From: Candidatus Pelagibacter ubique HIMB058
GTDB lineage: Bacteria; Pseudomonadota; Alphaproteobacteria; Pelagibacterales; Pelagibacteraceae
Reading direction: 5' to 3'
Length of the DNA stretch: 64,000 nucleotides
NCBI GenBank assembly: GCA_000419545.1
Contig: ATTF01000003.1
Coordinates: 1-64,000, forward strand
Part shown: in pieces, positions 58,194 through 64,000 of the stretch
Position numbering within the stretch: the first letter of the stretch is position 1
Layout of the letters: each line of letters opens with the position of its first letter
Made by a program: the position numbers and the translations under genes
The notes under the pieces: generated by a model
Told to the model about the DNA's origin: nothing
Database searches by the model: none
The model's input: the letters and a program-made list of their open reading frames with translations, nothing else

Positions 58194-59956
58194 TTAATTT
58201 TTTTTATTTCTTCTATTGCTTTAGGGTAAGAAATAATTGTTAAATCCCCTCTAGCTCTTGATAGACCTGTATATATTTTTTGTATATTCTCTTTATTCAC
58301 TTCTTTAAAATTTACTAGTATTACTGCTCTTTTTTCAAGACCTTTGAAACTTCTTATGTCAGAAAATGTTATGTCATTTTCTTCTTTAGGGTCGATGTAT
58401 GGCAGAGAGTACTCGTAAGCTCCAATAACCTTACAGCCTAATTTATTTAATTCTTTAGTCATTGAAGTTGTTGAATTGTTAGCACTAGGTCTCATGCTAT
58501 CTACACCAAGAACCGCAATATCTTTTGGTTTGAATTTATCAACTTCTATTAAGTGTTTAATCTTTTTAACCGTTTTATGCACTATTTCATCAAAAGAATT
58601 AGCTTCTACAAGTTCTATCTCTCTTCCTAAATTAGATTTACTATGCTTTGAATAAAATAAATTAATTTCAGGAAAATACTTTTTGATTAGCTTTGATAAA
58701 AAATTACTGATCATAGAACTATTTCTGTAATTGGCATTAAAATTAAACATAGGAAAATTAATTTTAGCTGGTTCTCTTAATATCTCACTCATACTCTCTT
58801 CAATTGTAGTCTGAAGAGGATCGTAGAAGAAAAATAATTTACCATCATCTTTAATAATTGTATTTAAGGCACTAAACCAATTTTTATTAAAATCTTGTGC
58901 TTCATCGACTATAACTAAATCAAATTTTTCATCAGGAAATTTTTCAAATAAGCTTGTACACATTTGAGGAGTGTAAACATCGAAATGCTCTCTAAGTTCA
59001 TCAGCTGTTGCTCCCCGCTTTACATTATTCATTGTAAAACTTAATCTGTCTGCTGTTTGTTTTATAAATTGATCAATGGAATAAATTCTAAAGTTTTTTG
59101 AAGATCTGTCTGAATTTCTAGATAATATTTTTAAAAACTGACAAAGGCCTTTTGTCTTAGTTAAAATTAAAACTTTTTTATCATCATAAATAGGGTTACA
59201 GGCAATTTTAGCAGCAATAATAGTTTTACCTGTCCCAGCTAATCCTTCAATAATCATTTTTTGATTTTGAAACACTGATAGTAGAAATGATTGTTGATCT
59301 TGATCAAATTCAAGATCTTGTGCATGCTCTCCGTATTTTACAATGTGTTTAAACGGACTCTCAAGATCATCTCCATAAAGAAATTTTCTAATATATTTTT
59401 TTTCATTATCCCCCATAGGATATTCATTCCTATTAAGGTCAAATAATTTATTTAAAGATTGCTCCAAATTTTGAAAATCTTCTGCCCAGATAAGCATCTC
59501 AGGTTTAATGTCTTGACCAGTAAATCCTATTGGTCTTGGTGTATTAGGAAAAATTGCACCGCAAACTGTTATTAATGAATCAACATTAACTACTTTTGAT
59601 AAAATTTTAAGAAGTTTGTATTTTCCGTCTGTTGCTTGAGCTATGGGGTCTTTATTAAGAACTTTGTTATTTTGATACCATTTTTTTTCAGTGGCATTAA
59701 AGGTTATATTTCCTCCCTTACACTCTAGGAACATCATTCCTTTTGTAGGATGTAGAATAATAAAATCACTGTATTCTCCTTCTCTCAAACTACCAAATTT
59801 ATTTCTGTAAATAAATTTAGGACCACAAAGAACCTCAACTTGATCGTCAAAACTATCTGCTAATTTTTTGTAAACCTCGTATTCAGTCTGTCTTCCTTTT
59901 TTTTCCATTTCGTCAGTACCTAGATATGGAAAGATTGAAGGAAAAATTTTACTCAT
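58190..59956 (-). CDS. NERD-domain / UvrD-like SF1 helicase
   Basis: N-terminal NERD-type region (GREGEYSDFIILHPTKGMMFLECKG-like); GLAGTGKTIIAAKIA; LVIVDEAQDF; NANYRNS; IRSFKGLEKRAVILV; YTGLSRARGDLTI. Confidence 0.9.
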   Translation of the reverse strand: MSKIFPSIFPYLGTDEMEKKGRQTEYEVYKKLADSFDDQVEVLCGPKFIYRNKFGSLREGEYSDFIILHPTKGMMFLECKGGNITFNATEKKWYQNNKVLNKDPIAQATDGKYKLLKILSKVVNVDSLITVCGAIFPNTPRPIGFTGQDIKPEMLIWAEDFQNLEQSLNKLFDLNRNEYPMGDNEKKYIRKFLYGDDLESPFKHIVKYGEHAQDLEFDQDQQSFLLSVFQNQKMIIEGLAGTGKTIIAAKIACNPIYDDKKVLILTKTKGLCQFLKILSRNSDRSSKNFRIYSIDQFIKQTADRLSFTMNNVKRGATADELREHFDVYTPQMCTSLFEKFPDEKFDLVIVDEAQDFNKNWFSALNTIIKDDGKLFFFYDPLQTTIEESMSEILREPAKINFPMFNFNANYRNSSMISNFLSKLIKKYFPEINLFYSKHSKSNLGREIELVEANSFDEIVHKTVKKIKHLIEVDKFKPKDIAVLGVDSMRPSANNSTTSMTKELNKLGCKVIGAYEYSLPYIDPKEENDITFSDIRSFKGLEKRAVILVNFKEVNKENIQKIYTGLSRARGDLTIISYPKAIEEIKKIN

Positions 59957-60066
59957 GATATTGATTAAGTTTTAATTTAGTGTTAACATAGCTTATTCAG
60001 GTTCATCCTGCGAGTCTCAGAAATCTCTTTAAAATTCTGCTTTTCATTAGAAAATATTAATAATCA

Positions 60067-60101
60067 GTAGGTTTTTCCTACGGCTAACGCATATGCGTTG
60101 G
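60067..60101 (+). promoter_or_regulatory. Tandem hairpins in the leader of the 60123 gene
   Basis: GTAGG-ttttt-CCTAC, then perfect 14-nt palindrome AACGCATATGCGTT, about 21 nt upstream of the ATG. Confidence 0.5.
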
Positions 60102-60122
60102 ATAAATATAATAGGAGATATT

Positions 60123-60671
60123 ATGAATATAATTAGTAATAAAAAATTAGAGGCAAATAGAAGAAACGCCCTTAAATCAACAGGTCCAAAGACTAAAGAA
60201 GGTAAGCTTTTTGCTAGTCAAAATGCTTTAAAACATGGCTTAAATGCTAAGCAATTAGTCATTGGAGAAAATCTTAAAGAGTTTGAAGAATACCGTGATC
60301 AAATGATTGCAGCTTTAAAACCTAAGGGGATTTTAGAAGAGCAAATCGTATTTAAGATAATCGATGTAGGTTTTAGGCTCAGAAGAATAGGGATTATAGA
60401 AGCTGGTATTTATAATCAGGAAATTCTTCATCATGAGGCCGATAAATATAAGAATAAAATGGCAGAAAAAATTGAGCTTAATGAAGAAGGAGAACCTATC
60501 CAGACATCTAATCTATCCATAAATTTAAAAGGTCTTGCTTTTGCACGAGACTGTAAATATGGAAGCTCAATTTTAAAGCTTAATACCATAGAGGATAAGC
60601 TTATGAGCAAATATTATAAGCAAATAGAAATACTAAAAACAATGAGGAAAGAACATGACTTGGAGAAATAA
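60123..60671 (+). CDS. Conserved hypothetical protein with 'NRRNALKSTGPKT-EGK-NALKHGL' N-terminal motif
   Basis: LEANRRNALKSTGPKTKEGKLFASQNALKHGLNA; SD aggaga before the ATG at 60123 (refined from 60093). Confidence 0.78.
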   Translation: MNIISNKKLEANRRNALKSTGPKTKEGKLFASQNALKHGLNAKQLVIGENLKEFEEYRDQMIAALKPKGILEEQIVFKIIDVGFRLRRIGIIEAGIYNQEILHHEADKYKNKMAEKIELNEEGEPIQTSNLSINLKGLAFARDCKYGSSILKLNTIEDKLMSKYYKQIEILKTMRKEHDLEK

Positions 60672-61170
60672 TAGCGATCATCTAAAATATACTTGTAAGT
60701 GGAGAAACTCTAATCTTGGCAAAACGAAGCCAAATAACCTTTATTTTGCAAGGTTAATTAAAAAAGAAACTGAAGATTTTCTGAGAGAAAATAAGAGTTA
60801 CTTATTAACTTATAAGCCAGAGACTTATTATGCGATGAAAAATCAGAAGCTTCCTAAAAAATATCAAAAGAAGCAAAGGATAAACATTGCTCCAGTAAAT
60901 GCTTTTGTTCCCCCACAGTCTAAGCTTTCTGCGGAAGAATTGCAGAAACAAATGGAAAAAGAAAGTGAATTACAAAAGGAAAAAGAAGCAAAAGCTTATG
61001 AAAAGAAACAAGCTTTACAAAAAGAAAAGGAGAGAATCAAAAGGAATCAAGAAGCTTTTGCACGTGAAAAAAGATATATTTCTTTTTGCAATCCATACGA
61101 GCCAATTAATAAAAATCGGCTTGGGCATTCAAAAATAATTAAAAAGAAAAAAAATTTTAATTATTATTGA
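60655..61170 (+). CDS. Hypothetical protein, K/E/Q-rich coiled coil
   Basis: 171 aa; overlaps the 60123 gene by 17 nt. Confidence 0.6.
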   Translation: MTWRNNSDHLKYTCKWRNSNLGKTKPNNLYFARLIKKETEDFLRENKSYLLTYKPETYYAMKNQKLPKKYQKKQRINIAPVNAFVPPQSKLSAEELQKQMEKESELQKEKEAKAYEKKQALQKEKERIKRNQEAFAREKRYISFCNPYEPINKNRLGHSKIIKKKKNFNYY

Positions 61171-61309
61171 CTATTTAATTTCAATATAATATTATGACTT
61201 TACAAGCTAATATTGTTTTAGATGCTTTGTGTCGGAATATAAAATATATCTCAATACATCATTAAAACGTTAGCTTCAGTAAACAAAAAATAACTGGAGG
61301 CAAACGAAA

Positions 61310-61684
61310 ATGAAAAAAAATAAAAAAAAAAATAAGAAGGTAAAGGAAAATAACGTTATTCCTTTTAAACAAGACTCAAAATCAATTGAAAGGCATAAAC
61401 CTGAAGAATTAAAAGAGAATGAAATAACTCGGGTAAATGACCATTTTAAAAAAAATTTTGAAGAACTTGAAAAATTTGCAGATGAAGCAAGATTAAGTTC
61501 AAGTGATCTTTGGTACAGAATATTATTCTATGCAAAGCAAAGACACATTCATGCAACTTCCTATGCAGACTACAAGATTAATGACGAGTTGAGTACAAAA
61601 GAGGTAACTGGAAACTTTGCAGAATTTACTAATAAACAGTTTCCTGAGCTTAAAATAACTGAAAGTGATAAAAAGTTGCATTAA
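61310..61684 (+). CDS. Hypothetical protein
   Basis: 124 aa with ggagg SD; just upstream of rmuC. Confidence 0.6.
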   Translation: MKKNKKKNKKVKENNVIPFKQDSKSIERHKPEELKENEITRVNDHFKKNFEELEKFADEARLSSSDLWYRILFYAKQRHIHATSYADYKINDELSTKEVTGNFAEFTNKQFPELKITESDKKLH

Positions 61685-61687
61685 ATT

Positions 61688-62743
61688 ATGACAATAAATA
61701 TTTTTAGTATCGAATTATTAATTGGTTTAATTTTAGGTTTGTTATTAGGTTTTGTAGCAAAAACTCTTTATTCTAAGGAAGAGAAAAAAGAGGACACAAG
61801 CGACTATGCCCAAAATTTGAAAGATCTTAAAGAAAAAATTGAAGCATACGAAAAAACTAATAGTGAAGACCGAGGTGCAGTTCAAACGCTTTTGACAGCA
61901 GTAAACACAGGCCAAACAAAAGTTGTGGAAGAAGCTGAAAGAATAGCTAATACTTTTATTTCAGGTGGAGGTCAGAGACAAGGTGTTTGGGGTGAGATGG
62001 TCTTAAATAATATCTTAACAAATAATCTTGGATTTAGAGAAGGTCATGAATTTGTCACTCAAAAAAACTTTAGTACTGATGAGGGAAATCTTCAGCCTGA
62101 TGTGATTATCAATTTTCCAGATGGTAAATCGGTAATTGTTGATAGCAAAGTAAGCTTAACCGCATTTGACGAATACTCAAATTCTGATGATGAAAGCGCT
62201 AAAGAAAATGCGCTTAATAGGCACAAACAGTCACTTAAAAATCATATCGATACTTTAAACCGAAAAGACTATCAGGGCATAAAAGATCTAAAAACCTTAG
62301 ATACAATCATTATGTTTTGTCCTAATGAAAAAGCAATAACTGAACTTCCCAATGAAGGTGGCAAGAGGTTAATGGAATATGCTTTAAGTAAAAAAGTAAC
62401 TTTATGTGGTCCTTCAATGCTATTTTATACGTTAAAGGTTGCAGAGTATTTTTGGAATACTGATAAACAATCCAAAAATCTTTCTAATGTAATTGATCTA
62501 GCTACTAAGATCAGCAACCAGGCAGTAGATATCTATACGAGCGCAAAAAAAGCGCAAGATGCGATTAAGAAAACTTCTGACGGTGTAACTGAAGTTATGG
62601 ATAAAATTAAAGATGGAAGAGGAAGTTTCCTAAGTAAAATTTCACGGATGAATAAAATTGGAGGTCTTACACCTAAAAAACTTCCACCAAGTGATGTTGT
62701 AGATGATGAGGAAGACCAAATGAAAATTGAGGATAAAAAATAA
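61688..62743 (+). CDS. rmuC: DNA recombination protein RmuC
   Basis: GGGQRQGVWGEMVLNNIL...LQPDVIINFPDGKSVIVDSKVSLTAFDEY. Confidence 0.93.
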   Translation: MTINIFSIELLIGLILGLLLGFVAKTLYSKEEKKEDTSDYAQNLKDLKEKIEAYEKTNSEDRGAVQTLLTAVNTGQTKVVEEAERIANTFISGGGQRQGVWGEMVLNNILTNNLGFREGHEFVTQKNFSTDEGNLQPDVIINFPDGKSVIVDSKVSLTAFDEYSNSDDESAKENALNRHKQSLKNHIDTLNRKDYQGIKDLKTLDTIIMFCPNEKAITELPNEGGKRLMEYALSKKVTLCGPSMLFYTLKVAEYFWNTDKQSKNLSNVIDLATKISNQAVDIYTSAKKAQDAIKKTSDGVTEVMDKIKDGRGSFLSKISRMNKIGGLTPKKLPPSDVVDDEEDQMKIEDKK

Positions 62744-62744
62744 A

Positions 62745-64000
62745 ATGAACTTTGTATTCGCTGACCTTGAAACTTCAGGTGCAAGCACATCATTTGATTG
62801 TGTTCTGGAAGCTTGTTTCATTCTAACAAATGATAGACTTCAAGAGCTTGACCGTATTCATATAAAGAACAGGCTTGAAGAGGGATTAGTTCCAAATCTT
62901 GGTGCATTAAATGTTACCGGCTTTGATGTAAACTGGCTTAAACAAAATCCAAGTCCCTACCAATCTAATCAGATTTTAGAAAAAAAACTTTTAAGTTGGG
63001 GTCCAGTAGTTTTTTTGGGTTTTAATTCTCAATTGTTCGATTGGGTTTTCTTATCAAAAACATTTTTTAGGTATTTAAAACCACCTTATTTTTTGAATAC
63101 CAAAGGTAATAAGATTGGAGATGTTTTACCAGTTATCAGAGCTGCAAAATTAGTTGATAGTTCTGTTATTGAAACAAAACTAACAGAAAAAGGTAATCCA
63201 AGTTTTAAACTAAGTGATTTAATGAAACACCAAGATGCGCACGGAGCCGTACCTGATACTGAAGCTGTAAAGTCTTTGTCTGAAATCATACTAAAAAATC
63301 CGAAGACCAAACCTATTTGGGATTCATCGCTTATGACTTTAAGCCGTCAAGATTGTGGAAATGTTTTAACTAAAGAAAAAATAGTAACAAACACAGAGTG
63401 GTTCTATGGACGCCTTCGCATGTATGTGACTAAATTTTTATTTAGTCACCCTGTATATGTTGCTTGGGCTATGTGCTGGGATCTTCAACATTCACCGGAA
63501 GATTATATAAAATTGGAATATAAAGATTTAAAAGTTGCTTTAAATAAGCAACCAAAAGTTATTAGAACAATTAAAACTAATAGATCTCCAGTTTTATTAA
63601 ATCCTTCATATGGCCTAAAGACAGATCCGTATAAAAATATTTCACCAGATGAAATACAAAAAAGAGTCCACATTTTAGATAACTCGCCAGAATTTATAGA
63701 ACGAATTAATAGTATTCTCACAGAAATACATGAGGAGAAATCTTCAAAAAATGAGAATAAAGAAAATTTACAGCCAGAGGAAACTTTATACTCAGGTGGC
63801 TTTGCATCGCCATCAGATAGTTCATTGATGGAAAAATTTCATTTGGCTGATTGGAAGGAAAAGGTTCCTTTAATAGAAAAATTTAGTGATGAACGATATA
63901 GTTTTTTTGCAAAAAGATTGATTTATCAAGAAGCTTCGGATGTTCTTCCCGAAAACTTTAAGAAAGAAATTATGAAAAATATCGCTGATCGTTTGTTTTC
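62745..64000 (+). CDS. sbcB: Exodeoxyribonuclease I-like 3'-5' exonuclease (partial, runs off right edge; absent from the ORF track)
   Basis: MNFVFADLETSGASTSFDCVLEACF...; DAHGAVPDTEAVKSL; the frame stays open across the stretch I translated. Confidence 0.85.
   Translation, partial: MNFVFADLETSGASTSFDCVLEACFILTNDRLQELDRIHIKNRLEEGLVPNLGALNVTGFDVNWLKQNPSPYQSNQILEKKLLSWGPVVFLGFNSQLFDWVFLSKTFFRYLKPPYFLNTKGNKIGDVLPVIRAAKLVDSSVIETKLTEKGNPSFKLSDLMKHQDAHGAVPDTEAVKSLSEIILKNPKTKPIWDSSLMTLSRQDCGNVLTKEKIVTNTEWFYGRLRMYVTKFLFSHPVYVAWAMCWDLQHSPEDYIKLEYKDLKVALNKQPKVIRTIKTNRSPVLLNPSYGLKTDPYKNISPDEIQKRVHILDNSPEFIERINSILTEIHEEKSSKNENKENLQPEETLYSGGFASPSDSSLMEKFHLADWKEKVPLIEKFSDERYSFFAKRLIYQEASDVLPENFKKEIMKNIADRLF

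Noticed and set aside
48520-59956. Canonical Dnd system (DndBCDE + DndFGH)
   Set aside because: No recognisable DndD (SMC-like), small DndE or DndB; DUF4007 is instead consistent with an Ssp-like core.
59996-60030. Possible tRNA 3'-end/att-like remnant (CAGG-TTCAT-CCTG)
   Set aside because: The T-loop-like hairpin has a 5-nt loop and no acceptor or anticodon arm; no duplicate copy was noticed at the other island edge.
60899-61138. ORF 60899-61138 +
   Set aside because: Alternative frame of the K-rich 60655-61170 gene; low-complexity A-rich DNA produces spurious open frames.
1-64000. CRISPR arrays, prophage structural genes, IS elements, rRNA/tRNA genes
   Set aside because: None recognised on reading both strands; a dedicated scan (tRNAscan-SE, minced, geNomad) would be needed to exclude them formally.

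Overview
This is an AT-rich alphaproteobacterial window. Gene content and style suggest Pelagibacterales/SAR11 or a relative, but that is an inference with no database search. Most of it is ordinary chromosome: polA, a ChvI/ChvG-type two-component pair, ahcY, tsaE, an AmgK/MurU-like pair, gpmA, an RND pump, msrA, gshA/gshB-like genes, an alternative oxidase, hsp20, purE/purK, rlmN, a persulfide/sulfur-handling cluster, and rmuC plus an exonuclease I-like gene at the right edge. The standout is a compact putative defence island at about 44.8-60.0 kb. Six tightly packed + strand genes encode a DUF4007 protein, a large P-loop ATPase, a PAPS-reductase/PP-loop (DndC/SspD-like) enzyme, a PLD-family nuclease, an SF2 helicase and a MORC/MutL-like GHKL ATPase. 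They diverge from an IscS-like cysteine desulfurase and converge on a NERD-UvrD-type helicase. This looks like an SspABCD-type DNA phosphorothioation module plus a three-gene restriction module, possibly SspFGH-type. The desulfurase sits in its own overlapping operon with a Zn-ribbon protein, a glycine-zipper membrane protein, a small protein and a periplasmic trypsin-like protease, which may be undescribed partners. Other observations include a homopolymer frameshift at the end of purK, a tandem-hairpin leader upstream of a 'NRRNALKSTGPKT' family gene, and several strong hairpins/terminators. No tRNA, rRNA, CRISPR array or prophage was recognised.
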